DNA of 8,227 nucleotides from Candidatus Aerophobota bacterium (GCA_030610725.1 JAUWRE010000040.1:1-8227); one strand, 5' to 3'. Shown: positions 1-7,032, counted from the stretch's first letter. The notes: generated by a model not told the origin, from the sequence alone. Translations and numbers: made by a program.

Positions 1-96
1 GATAGTTATGTTTGCCAAATGGGGAGAAAACCAAGGAAGGAGGAGATAAATCGGGTTGAGCAAATTCTTCTCAAACGAGGACTTTTAAAAAAGTGA
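1..96 (+). CDS. possible C-terminal end of a plus-strand gene (partial)
   Basis: Frame 1 of the plus strand is open from the window edge to a TGA at 94-96 and encodes 31 residues ending in a charged, helix-like tail (EEINRVEQILLKRGLLKK). The composition (alternating acidic/basic residues with regularly placed I, V, L) resembles a real C-terminal amphipathic helix more than random translation. It would be convergent with the TPR gene, whose stop is at 157-159. I do not recognise a family and no motif is visible. The piece is too short to exclude chance, and the start lies outside the window unless translation begins at the internal ATG at 19. Confidence 0.35.
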   Translation, partial: DSYVCQMGRKPRKEEINRVEQILLKRGLLKK

Positions 97-156
97 AGAA
101 GATAAAAGGAGAGAACCCGATTAAAAAATTCCGTGTAATGATGGAAAAGTCATCAG
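97..156. other. short convergent spacer, no recognisable feature
   Basis: This lies between the putative plus-strand tail and the stop of the TPR gene. It is A-rich. A 9-bp inverted repeat (AATCGGGTT at 49-57, AACCCGATT at 114-122) is separated by 56 bases and has no adjacent T-tract on the minus strand, so I do not call it a terminator. No terminator for the minus-strand operon can be supported here. Confidence 0.4.
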
Positions 157-1062
157 TTATTCAAAGGAGCGCAGGGGGGCTCTTTGCATAATCATTCCCA
201 TCTTGAAACGGGCCATAACAGTTAATTGGGGATCCTGGTCTAAGTCAGAGACTATCTGGTATTCAACAATGGCCTCAGCAATTTTATTTTCCATCTCATA
301 GATACTTCCTAGAAGAAAGTGGGAGAAAGCACTATTAGGATCTGTCTCTAAAGCTTCTTTGGCATCAAGAACGGCTTTGTCTAATTTACCCATTTGAAAA
401 TAGACCATTCCACGCGAGTTATAGAAATCTATCTTTTGGGAAGATAATAATCTGGCACGTTCAAAGTAACTATTTGCCTTATCAAGTAATTCTTTGTCCT
501 CGTAGATTATTCCTAGCATTAAAGGAATGGTGCTATCGTCAGGTTCTAGATCTTGAGCTTTTTTGTATATCTCAATAGCCTCATCTAATTCGCCTTTCTG
601 GTAAAGTTCACGTGCTTTTTGTTGATAAATAACTGATTGTTTTGGCTGAGGGACAATTTTGGTAAGAATGATATAGACAGCCAGCAGGGCAACAGCAGCT
701 ATTCCTCCTCTGATAAGCCATCTTTTTCTGGCTCGAACTCTTTTTTCTCTAAGTAACTCATCCAGATACCACCACCAATGGGAGCGGGGAATCTTTCTTT
801 CCTCTCGGTAGGGTAGGGGATTGAGAGAAGCAGTCAGTTTTCTATAGACCATTTTCATTTTTTTTCTTATGATGGTATCAAAGGTCCCCAGTCTTGCTTT
901 ATCCGCTTCTAGGCCAGTTCCTCTTTTTTCCAAATTGAGAAGAAGGTTCTCTATCTCATCCCTTAAAGTCAACATCTTCAGGATTTCTTGTTCAGGATAG
1001 TTAATATTGAGAACATAATCTTTATATTTCTCAATCATTTTTCTTAAGTTGTCTAAAGTCAT
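157..1062 (-). CDS. membrane-anchored tetratricopeptide repeat (TPR) protein
   Basis: This 301-residue protein has three parts. Residues 1-113 are charged and probably cytoplasmic, predicted helical, with a WWW cluster at 96-98. One hydrophobic segment at about 117-136 is preceded by a strongly basic stretch (RVRARKRW), which suggests a single membrane anchor with the N-terminus inside. Residues 143-278 form four TPR units in exact 34-residue register (143-176, 177-210, 211-244, 245-278), each with the A/G-x-x-Y and small-residue pattern (for example KGELDEAIEIYKKA). By the positive-inside rule the TPR array would face outside. TPRs are protein-docking scaffolds; no catalytic motif is visible. 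Its ATG overlaps the stop of the flavodoxin-like gene (ATGA, 1059-1062) and has no Shine-Dalgarno of its own, so translation is probably coupled. It is the last gene of the operon. The TPR call is firm; the partner and role are unknown. Confidence 0.85.
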   Translation of the reverse strand: MTLDNLRKMIEKYKDYVLNINYPEQEILKMLTLRDEIENLLLNLEKRGTGLEADKARLGTFDTIIRKKMKMVYRKLTASLNPLPYREERKIPRSHWWWYLDELLREKRVRARKRWLIRGGIAAVALLAVYIILTKIVPQPKQSVIYQQKARELYQKGELDEAIEIYKKAQDLEPDDSTIPLMLGIIYEDKELLDKANSYFERARLLSSQKIDFYNSRGMVYFQMGKLDKAVLDAKEALETDPNSAFSHFLLGSIYEMENKIAEAIVEYQIVSDLDQDPQLTVMARFKMGMIMQRAPLRSFE

Positions 1063-1475
1063 TTTTGAATTCTGGACAGGATATCTCCGAAGTCTCTAGC
1101 CTCGGATAGACTCTTGATAGTGCGGAAAGCCATGACTATGGAGCCTTTCTCCTCCAATACTTTCATAATTCTTCTCAAGGTTCTGGTTGTTCCGATTATT
1201 TTGGGGGTAACGAAAGCAGCTGTTTTCTTGCTTTCCAATCCGCTGCAGCTCTTAATATATGAGGCAAGTGATTCTGGAAATTTACCTCCCCAGAATCCCA
1301 GAACCGGACTACCTATATAGACTAGGTCATAGACATAGAGGCTAGTTATACTTTGTCCTCGCCCTACTTTCACCTCGTCCACATCATTCCCTCCCTTTCT
1401 GATGGCTGAGGAAATGGCCTGCACGATCGCTCTCATTCTTGCTGTGGATCCTGAATATATTATCAGCGCTCTCAA
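1059..1475 (-). CDS. small flavodoxin-like protein, possibly an electron carrier
   Basis: The 138-residue protein has a flavodoxin-type alternating beta/alpha pattern. An N-terminal strand and loop (ALIIYSGSTARM, 3-14) stands where flavodoxins bind the FMN phosphate. A central YIGSPVLGFWGGKFPESL segment (53-70) matches the G-S-P-x-x-G...P signature of the isoalloxazine-side loop. A further strand and loop (AAFVTPKIIGTT) follows. The length suits a short flavodoxin (about 140-150). The phosphate loop departs from the usual T-G-N-T, so FMN binding is not assured. The start is TTG, chosen because an AGGAGG lies five bases upstream (1481-1486), inside the last codons of the activase gene. The gene sits two bases after the activase stop and overlaps the TPR gene by four bases. 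Known HgdC-type activases are reduced by ferredoxin or flavodoxin, so it may donate electrons to its neighbour; this is inference from position and fold. Confidence 0.75.
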   Translation of the reverse strand: MRALIIYSGSTARMRAIVQAISSAIRKGGNDVDEVKVGRGQSITSLYVYDLVYIGSPVLGFWGGKFPESLASYIKSCSGLESKKTAAFVTPKIIGTTRTLRRIMKVLEEKGSIVMAFRTIKSLSEARDFGDILSRIQK

Positions 1476-1477
1476 TT

Positions 1478-4400
1478 TTACCTCCTGTTCTCTGCTGCCT
1501 TTCGTTTGTGATGAGTCTCCACCTGGAAGACAAATGTTCTTATCTTGTTCAAATAGTTAGCCTGATGAGAACCGTCATAGGATAAGTTAAGAATAGGGAA
1601 GTTAGCATACTCTTTTTCTATTTGAGTACTCAAAGCCCAGGCTATATTTCCTGGCATACAGGTAAAAGGCATTATATTGACTACGCCATCCCTTCCTCTT
1701 TCTATGGAATGGAGGGTTTTTCCTACTGTCAAAATAGCTTCTCCTCTTAAAGACCTATCCAGGTATTTTTCTCCTAGCTGGAGAACTTCCTCAATATGCG
1801 GCTCTTCAAATCCTTTTATTATATCTTTAAAGGGCTTTTCCAGTCTTTTTTCTATTATTTCCTGAAACAGATTTCTTATCCTGTTAGTAGTTAATTTTAG
1901 CAGGTCTTTCTCTTTCCAGGTTAGCTCTTTGTGCATCTGGTTTGTATACATGAACCATTCTCTCATTGAAGCGAGTTCTACTTTTACCCCGAGTCTTTCT
2001 AGTTCATCGATAATGAATATATTGCTATAGGGGTTATGTCTTACATATATCTCTCCCACTACAGTCACCGCTGGCTTGTCGCTTTCTTTTCTTCTTACCT
2101 TTCTCAAGGCCTGGGCCGCTTCCTGCATAAGATTTTTAAGGCCCTTCCCCTGGCTGATCAATTTACAAATCTCGTCTCTATACTTTAGATATATTCTATT
2201 TGTCTCTCCCTTGTCTATTTCATCTGCCCTGATTAATCTTTGGGCTTTACGCAGTATATCAATAGCAGCAATCCCTTCCCAGGCAAGCTTGCTAAATTTT
2301 GCTCCGTAGCCACCATAGCTATTTTCTGAATCGAGAGAAATGATAGGAATGTCACTATAACCTAATCTTTTCAGGACCTGTAGTTGTTGGAACTTCTGGT
2401 ACTGACCGAATCTACAAGGTCCTTGAGCTGTACCCATAAAGAAAGCTATTTTATTTGTTCTGTGGCCATTTTTATTTATTACTTTAATCATATCCCCGGT
2501 AGTGAGGATGCAAGGGTAACATTCTCTACCTGTGGTATATTTTTGTCCCTCCCGCAGGGATTCCAAGTCGCTGATAGGCATAACCTCTGCTTTTTTGCCC
2601 AGAGCTTGCAGGGCTGCTTTAAGGGCGTAGGAGTGATCATCCATATAAGGAATGTAGATGGTTCTTTGGTTATCTTTTAGAAGAGGTAAGGAGAATTCTT
2701 TTGAAATCTTTTCTTGAGTAATTTTCCTATTTTGAATACTATCCAGGAAAGCTTCCAGTCGGGTTATAATCCCAGCTTCGGCGCTGTGCTCATCAATCTG
2801 CAGTTCCAGGAAGGGTCTATCCATCTCTTCAGCGAAGTATTTAGAGATAAAAGAATCTGGCCCACAGCCGAAATTAGTAATATAGATAGGATAGAGATTG
2901 TCTGTTTCCTTTATTACTCTAGCAGCAGCAAGAATCTTTTGGCCGTATGCCCAATACATATTGGGGTAATCTTGAGATATCAGAGAAGGGTCTAAATTCA
3001 AAAAATCCATAGGGATAGCCAGCATTCCCAGTTCTCTCATCTTTTCCACTATGTCTAGATTAAGTCCTGGGTCACAACCATTATAGGGACGGGAAACAAT
3101 TACAAATCCCTTTTTCTTGCCCAGGTTGTTTAGTACCTCCTGGCCTTTTTTTTTCAGCTCCTCATTAAACTGATATTGTCTTTTCCGGGCTACCTGGCTA
3201 GCCTTTCTAGTTTCAGAAGGAGTCTCATTGAGGAGGCTCCCTATCTTTCTCAATGCTTCATCCGTGCTTTCCCTGAAGGATATCTTTGGTTGCAAGAATT
3301 TGGCGGAGTAGTTTTCTCTTTTAATAGTAGCATTAATAAAGTAGGGGATACTTTGAGACCAGGGACAGTTATAAGTCCTTTTTAATTGAGAGTCCCCTTT
3401 TTCAAAGTCAATTATGCTGGGTATGAATATATAGTCTAAGTCCTTCTCTAATAGATTCAGAACATGACCATGGGTTACTTTTATGGGAAAACAGGTATCA
3501 GCAACTACTATCTCTATTCCTTGATGGATGATGCCATCGTTGGTTCTGTCTGATAAGATTACCTCATAGCCAAGTTCGGTGAAAAAGCCTTCCCACAGAG
3601 GAAAAAGCTCGTAAGTATGTAGGGAACGTGGTATCCCAATTTTTTTCCTTTTGTTGTCATTGCCAGCGGAGCGAAGCAATCTCTTTTGCCTGGTAAAAAG
3701 AAGTTTATCCCTTTCCTTGAACAGATTAGGGACTCCCTTTATTTTTTTCCTTCCCTCTTTACCACTATACTTATCGCATCTATCTCCATAAGTTAAGGGT
3801 TTCTCTTCTCCTTCAATCCAAACCTGATTTACTTTGCAATGATTGGGACAATCCTGGCATACAAAAGATTCTATTCGGTAATCGGCTTCAGTCAGGGCAA
3901 ATCCTTTGAATTTGCTTTCACCTTTTGTTTCTTCTGTAGCTACAATAGCTACTCCGATGGCACCCAGAACCTCGTTATGGGGTGGAACAGTTATTCTTTT
4001 TCCCATAATTTTTTCAAAGGCAGCTAGCACAGATTTATTACAGGCTGTTCCTCCCTGGAAAAAAATATTATTTCCTATCTTTCTATTCTCTACCACTTTA
4101 TTCAGATAGTTGTGGACTACCGAGTAGGCTAATCCGCCTACCAAATCGGGAACGGGAAATCCTCTTTGCAGATGCTCAAATAGAGCCGATTCCATAAATA
4201 CAGTGCATCTATCTCCCAGGTCAGCCGGACTGTCACTGGAGAAAGCTATCTGTTCGAACTCTTTTTTAATATTTATTTCTAATTTTTCCGCTTGTTCTTC
4301 TAAAAAAGAACCTGTTCCTGCTGCACAGGCTTTATTCATAGTGAAATCAATTATTGTTCCCTTTTCCAGACTGATAAACTTAGAATCCTGACCCCCAATC

Positions 4401-5644
4401 TCAAAAACTGTATCCACTTCAGGGCTTACACTTAGTGCTCCTCTGGCCTGGGCAGTAATCTCATTCTTGATTACATCTGCCCCCACAAAAGCACCAATCA
4501 TATATCTACCTGAACCGGTGACCCCAACTCCCTTGATACGCACCTTTCCTTCTACTTTACTCTTAACTTCTCTTAGGCCGTCTTGTACTACCTTAACTGG
4601 CTTTCCTGCCGTAGGTAGATAGCTCTTAGCTAAAAGATGCCTTTTCTCATCTATCACTGCTACATTTGTGCTTACCGAGCCTATATCGATTCCTAGATAG
4701 GCATCCATTAGTTGGCCATCTTTCAGTAGCTGACAATCCTTTTCTAGCGAGGTTGCCTCTTCTTTTTTGTAATCGAGGGAGAGCTTGGGTAAGGCTTCCC
4801 TTTCCTCAATGAGAGAGATTTCTTTTTCTAGGTTACTTTTGTCGAATGGTTTCACTTGCCTTTTTTCTAGCAAAACCAATGCTGCTCCCAGAGCTCCTAC
4901 GGAATAGAAGTACTCAGGAACAGTTATGTCTTCTCTTTTTAGAACCCTCTTAAAGGCTACTAACATAGCCTCATTGGCAGCTACGCCTCCCTGGAAGGAG
5001 ATAGGACCTTTAAGGTCTTTACCTCGAGCAATATTACTTTTGTAGCTTCTTGCCAGGGCCTCACATAATCCCATGGTTATGTCAGAGGTGGGAGTTGCTT
5101 TCTGCTGCAAGTGAATCATATCCGTCTTAGCGAATACAGCACATCTAGCTGCCAGACGAGCGGGGTTAACTGATTTTAAAGCCTCCTGGGCGAATTCTTT
5201 TTCGATATCCAGCTCCAGTCTTTTTGCCTGTTGGTCTAAGAAGGAGCCCGTACCAGAGGCACAACTTGAATTCATGCCAAAATCCTCGACTTCCCCTCTT
5301 TCGTTTATCTGTATGAACTTGGCGTCACATCCTCCAATGTCTATAACTGTTCTTATCCCGGGATGAAGGTGGTGGATCCCCTTAGCCTGGACTATTATCT
5401 CTTCTAGATAGGGCAGCTTCCATTCTTTGCTTAAATATTCTCCATTTGAGCCGGTTGTGGCCATATATTGAAAAGGATATTTTCGGGCTATTTTCTTTAC
5501 GATTTCCCTGGCTACTTCCAGAGGCTTACCACTATGACGTCGGTAATTTTCTTCATAAACAATTTTCCCTTTTTTATCTATAACTATAGCATTTACGCTT
5601 ATTGACCCTAAATCCAGTCCTACTATGTAATTATTCTTGTTCAT
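1478..5644 (-). CDS. giant acyl-CoA dehydratase/reductase activase: two BadF/BadG/BcrA/BcrD ATPase domains fused to DUF2229 and an HgdB-like region
   Basis: The 1388-residue protein carries two tandem ASKHA-fold activator ATPases, at about 6-262 and 316-571. Each has phosphate-1 (GLDLGS 9-14; GIDIGS 318-323), phosphate-2 (DIGG 102-105; EIGG 415-418) and adenosine (FQGG 217-220; FQGG 529-532) motifs. Each also has the two cysteines matching the [4Fe-4S] ligands of HgdC: C128 in NSSCASGTGSF with C168 in ARCAVF, and C440 in NKACAAGTGSF with C480 in DRCTVF. A CxxCxxxC plus distal C group (C596, C599, C603, C623) follows. Residues from about 668 match DUF2229 (KKIGIPRSLHTYE). The HgdB-like remainder has isolated conserved-looking cysteines (C927, C1042, C1045, C1077, C1329). 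Family members hydrolyse ATP to transfer a low-potential electron to a dehydratase or reductase; the partner of these long fused forms is generally not established, and none is visible here. The ATG at 5644 has AAGG six bases upstream. The protein is presumably cytoplasmic and oxygen-sensitive. It is first in an operon with the flavodoxin-like and TPR genes. One oddity is GGCD instead of GGQD in domain 1. Confidence 0.93.
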   Translation of the reverse strand: MNKNNYIVGLDLGSISVNAIVIDKKGKIVYEENYRRHSGKPLEVAREIVKKIARKYPFQYMATTGSNGEYLSKEWKLPYLEEIIVQAKGIHHLHPGIRTVIDIGGCDAKFIQINERGEVEDFGMNSSCASGTGSFLDQQAKRLELDIEKEFAQEALKSVNPARLAARCAVFAKTDMIHLQQKATPTSDITMGLCEALARSYKSNIARGKDLKGPISFQGGVAANEAMLVAFKRVLKREDITVPEYFYSVGALGAALVLLEKRQVKPFDKSNLEKEISLIEEREALPKLSLDYKKEEATSLEKDCQLLKDGQLMDAYLGIDIGSVSTNVAVIDEKRHLLAKSYLPTAGKPVKVVQDGLREVKSKVEGKVRIKGVGVTGSGRYMIGAFVGADVIKNEITAQARGALSVSPEVDTVFEIGGQDSKFISLEKGTIIDFTMNKACAAGTGSFLEEQAEKLEINIKKEFEQIAFSSDSPADLGDRCTVFMESALFEHLQRGFPVPDLVGGLAYSVVHNYLNKVVENRKIGNNIFFQGGTACNKSVLAAFEKIMGKRITVPPHNEVLGAIGVAIVATEETKGESKFKGFALTEADYRIESFVCQDCPNHCKVNQVWIEGEEKPLTYGDRCDKYSGKEGRKKIKGVPNLFKERDKLLFTRQKRLLRSAGNDNKRKKIGIPRSLHTYELFPLWEGFFTELGYEVILSDRTNDGIIHQGIEIVVADTCFPIKVTHGHVLNLLEKDLDYIFIPSIIDFEKGDSQLKRTYNCPWSQSIPYFINATIKRENYSAKFLQPKISFRESTDEALRKIGSLLNETPSETRKASQVARKRQYQFNEELKKKGQEVLNNLGKKKGFVIVSRPYNGCDPGLNLDIVEKMRELGMLAIPMDFLNLDPSLISQDYPNMYWAYGQKILAAARVIKETDNLYPIYITNFGCGPDSFISKYFAEEMDRPFLELQIDEHSAEAGIITRLEAFLDSIQNRKITQEKISKEFSLPLLKDNQRTIYIPYMDDHSYALKAALQALGKKAEVMPISDLESLREGQKYTTGRECYPCILTTGDMIKVINKNGHRTNKIAFFMGTAQGPCRFGQYQKFQQLQVLKRLGYSDIPIISLDSENSYGGYGAKFSKLAWEGIAAIDILRKAQRLIRADEIDKGETNRIYLKYRDEICKLISQGKGLKNLMQEAAQALRKVRRKESDKPAVTVVGEIYVRHNPYSNIFIIDELERLGVKVELASMREWFMYTNQMHKELTWKEKDLLKLTTNRIRNLFQEIIEKRLEKPFKDIIKGFEEPHIEEVLQLGEKYLDRSLRGEAILTVGKTLHSIERGRDGVVNIMPFTCMPGNIAWALSTQIEKEYANFPILNLSYDGSHQANYLNKIRTFVFQVETHHKRKAAENRR
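1481..1486 (-). promoter_or_regulatory. Shine-Dalgarno of the flavodoxin-like gene, embedded in the activase C-terminal codons
   Basis: AGGAGG encodes the final Arg-Arg of the activase and is followed by its TAA stop (1478-1480). It stands five bases before the TTG start at 1475-1473. This fixes the TTG as the start and implies that ribosomes finishing the activase occupy the initiation site of the next gene. Confidence 0.85.
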
Positions 5645-5654
5645 TCCTTACCTT
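5645..5654 (-). promoter_or_regulatory. ribosome binding site of the activase gene
   Basis: On the minus strand AAGG (5654-5651) lies six bases before the ATG at 5644, with a second TAAGGA abutting the start codon. It supports the ATG at 5644. The left arm of the upstream repeat ends about 42 bases further upstream. Confidence 0.65.
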
Positions 5655-5743
5655 TTCTTCCGTTTATCTATATCATCAATGGTTCATAGTTCATTGTTCG
5701 TAGTTCATCGAGAAAAACAATTAAGATGGTAAATAGTGAGTGG

Positions 5744-5780
5744 CAATTCGTTGCTTATTGCTAGTCGCTCGTTGCTCGAG
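5744..5780. repeat. degenerate word-repeat tract (TTGCT/CGCTCG)
   Basis: Short related words (CGTTGCTT, ATTGCTAG, TCGCTCG, TTGCTCG) follow each other in imperfect tandem inside copy 1 of the inverted-repeat element. The tract has no coding potential. It is absent from copy 2 and accounts for part of the length difference. Confidence 0.45.
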
Positions 5781-5823
5781 AGAAAGAGAGAAGAGTCTGA
5801 GTTCTACGCGCTCAATACTCGTT

Positions 5824-5859
5824 CCCTTCTCCCCTGTGGAAGAGGGATAGGGTGAGGGG
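5824..5859. repeat. REP-like palindromic unit (CCCTCACCC...CTTCTCCCC type), copy 1
   Basis: The plus strand reads CCCTTCTCCCC, then TGTG, then GAAGAGGG, then ATAGGGTGAGGGG. The arms can pair as an imperfect GC-rich hairpin, and the tail is the GGGTGAGGGG seen in a widespread class of bacterial intergenic repeats. Copy 2 at 7070-7104 has the same order of parts. It sits in the middle of the inverted-repeat element and inside the predicted 5' leader of the activase operon. Confidence 0.65.
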
Positions 5860-5862
5860 AAA

Positions 5863-5903
5863 TTAACCATTTAACTAAATTAACCAGTTACCAGTTAACT
5901 AAC
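5863..5903. repeat. TTAACY word-repeat tract
   Basis: Imperfect tandem iterations of TTAACC/TTAACT and CAGTTA (for example TTAACCAGTTACCAGTTAAC) lie between the REP-like unit and the right arm of the element. The words are partly self-complementary. The tract is absent from copy 2, and no coding or protein-binding role can be assigned. Confidence 0.45.
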
Positions 5904-5948
5904 GGGCTAGCAGGTCAATGAACTATGAACAATGAACTACGTAGAGTG

Positions 5949-5976
5949 AGTTTAGCATAAGAGGAGAGTATGTCAA
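5949..5976 (-). promoter_or_regulatory. sigma70-type promoter for the activase-flavodoxin-TPR operon
   Basis: On the minus strand a perfect -35 TTGACA (5976-5971), a 16-base spacer and TAAACT (5954-5949) are seen, with an extended -10 TG one base upstream (ATGCTAAACT). The orientation is right for the operon starting at 5644. The predicted start point, about 5942, falls at the outer edge of the inverted-repeat element and gives a leader of roughly 300 bases. The same arrangement recurs at 7137-7164 with 25 of 31 aligned positions identical, which strengthens the call. Confidence 0.7.
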
Positions 5977-6066
5977 GGTTTAGAGTTGGTTTTTTTGCTG
6001 ATTAGGGAGAGTACTGATAATTCTGGGGTGCTTCCATCTTTTTCTGGAGAAATATAACTATGGATA
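5977..6066. other. short spacer after the DUF1385 gene, no terminator found
   Basis: This lies between the DUF1385 stop and the -35 of the next promoter. I see no hairpin followed by a U-tract on the minus strand. The T7 run near 5990 is on the wrong strand for these genes. Read-through from the upstream gene therefore cannot be excluded. Confidence 0.4.
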
Positions 6067-7011
6067 CTATTCCAGGGCACTTTTTAAAGCGGCGATGGCT
6101 ACCTCTAGTTGTTTCTCGTCGGGTTCCTTGGTGGTGATTTTTTGTAGCCATAGTCCCGGAGCAATTAGTATTTTGACAATTTTGCTGTCTTTTTTCTTGC
6201 GGGATAATCTGGTAAGCTCATAGGATATACCACCAATCAGAGGGACAAAAAGTAGTCTTATTAAACGCCCGGAGATGCCATGCGGCCTGCCCAAAAACAT
6301 AAATACCAGGATACTAATCACCATTACTATTAGAAGGAAGCTTGTTCCACATCCAGGATGACGAGTGGAGTATTTCTTTGTGTTTTCGGGAGTTAAATCT
6401 TCCCCTGCTTCAAAGGTAAAGATGCTTTTGTGCTCGGCTCCATGATATTCAAAGACCCTTCTCATGCTTTTCCATAGACTAATAGCCCAGATATATATTA
6501 AAAAGAAAGTTATTCTAATTAAACCATCAATGAGGTTAAATAAGAATCCTCCTTTGACCCCGGTTAACTCTACCAGAACCAAAGGAAGGTAGAAGAATAT
6601 GAATAGGGCTAAGGCAAAACCCATGAGAAGTGATAAGATTAACCAGAGAGTGACAAATATTCCCTGTTTTTTTTCTTGCTTGCTGCCAAAGGTTTTTGTC
6701 TCGGGGTTTTCTTCATCCATGGCCTCTTCGGCCGAAAAACTAAGAGCTCTTATTCCCAGGTATAAAGATTCAATGAGAACTACTGCTCCTCTAATGATGG
6801 GAATTTTCAAGAATCTAAATCTTTCGGTGAGAGCGACATAGGGCTGTTTTTTTATCACTATTTGGCCATCACTCTTTCGCACAGCTACAGTGAATGATTT
6901 AGGAGAGCGCATCATTACTCCTTCTATGACTGCCTGTCCTCCTACCTGAAATTTTTTTGTTGTAGTATCAGTAGTGCTATCAGTATCCGAAGAGTTCCTT
7001 TTCTTGTCCAT
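6067..7011 (-). CDS. DUF1385 family (YqhQ-like) integral membrane protein
   Basis: This 314-residue protein (numbered from the start at 7011) has the family signature [14 protein letters not shown] at 24-37, a hallmark of DUF1385. A second conserved block, [15 protein letters not shown] at 187-201, is followed by [11 protein letters not shown] at 217-227. Hydrophobic segments lie at about 118-148, 158-181, 222-241 and 250-266, so it is a multi-pass inner membrane protein. The conserved His, Glu and Cys residues on the loop side could bind metal, but no function is established for the family. I prefer the ATG at 7011 because GAGGGAGAG stands five bases upstream. The first in-frame ATG at 7038 has no Shine-Dalgarno and lies in an arm of the repeat element; it would add nine residues. 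The gene has its own promoter at 7137-7164 and appears functionally unrelated to its neighbours. The family call is firm and the function is unknown. Confidence 0.9.
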   Translation of the reverse strand: MDKKRNSSDTDSTTDTTTKKFQVGGQAVIEGVMMRSPKSFTVAVRKSDGQIVIKKQPYVALTERFRFLKIPIIRGAVVLIESLYLGIRALSFSAEEAMDEENPETKTFGSKQEKKQGIFVTLWLILSLLMGFALALFIFFYLPLVLVELTGVKGGFLFNLIDGLIRITFFLIYIWAISLWKSMRRVFEYHGAEHKSIFTFEAGEDLTPENTKKYSTRHPGCGTSFLLIVMVISILVFMFLGRPHGISGRLIRLLFVPLIGGISYELTRLSRKKKDSKIVKILIAPGLWLQKITTKEPDEKQLEVAIAALKSALE

Positions 7012-7025
7012 TTTTGCTCTCCCTC
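7012..7025 (-). promoter_or_regulatory. ribosome binding site deciding the DUF1385 start at 7011
   Basis: The minus strand reads GAGGGAGAG (7025-7017) five bases before ATG 7011. The upstream ATG at 7038 is preceded by GATGAACTACAAACA, which has no purine-rich Shine-Dalgarno. This favours the shorter protein, whose GGQAVIEG signature is unaffected. Confidence 0.65.
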
Positions 7026-7032
7026 TTTTTGT

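Larger units (their letters stand above)
5687..5939. repeat. 253-bp inverted-repeat element (copy 1), MITE- or leader-like
   Basis: The ends are 24-base inverted arms, 5687-5710 and 5916-5939, matching at 22 of 24 positions; each contains the word TAGTTCAT twice. The interior holds a stuttering tract (5744-5780, repeated TTGCT/CGCTCG), a REP-like palindrome (5824-5859) and a TTAACY-rich tract (5863-5903). No ORF is credible. The left arm and following bases (5689-5716) match 7033-7060 at 26 of 28 positions, so this belongs to a repeat family with at least two members here. It lies wholly between the predicted promoter (5949-5976) and the activase start, so it would be transcribed as leader RNA. 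A target-site duplication is not evident. Confidence 0.7.

Noticed and set aside
49..122. 9-bp inverted repeat AATCGGGTT / AACCCGATT as a terminator of the operon
   Set aside because: The loop would be 56 bases and there is no U-tract after the stem on the minus strand.
1114..1320. 68-codon plus-strand open frame inside the flavodoxin-like gene
   Set aside because: It is antisense to a gene with a clear fold, start signal and operon context; the translation has no recognisable features.
2076..4391. Several 60-100 codon plus-strand open frames across the activase gene
   Set aside because: All are antisense shadows of the activase reading frame, whose motifs run unbroken through the region.
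5692..5708. Tiny upstream ORF ATG-AAC-TAC-GAA-CAA-TGA in the activase leader, with a counterpart (Lys for Glu) at 7052 in the DUF1385 leader
   Set aside because: It follows directly from the shared repeat sequence, has no Shine-Dalgarno and is only five codons, so conservation of the peptide is not shown.
5687..5939. CRISPR array or leader
   Set aside because: The repeated words are short, imperfect, partly inverted and lack unique spacers of regular length; no cas genes are present.
5987..5996. T7 run as a terminator
   Set aside because: It lies on the plus strand, where no gene ends, and no stem precedes it.
6599..6841. 80-codon plus-strand open frame inside the DUF1385 gene
   Set aside because: It is antisense to a conserved family protein and carries no ribosome binding site or motif.
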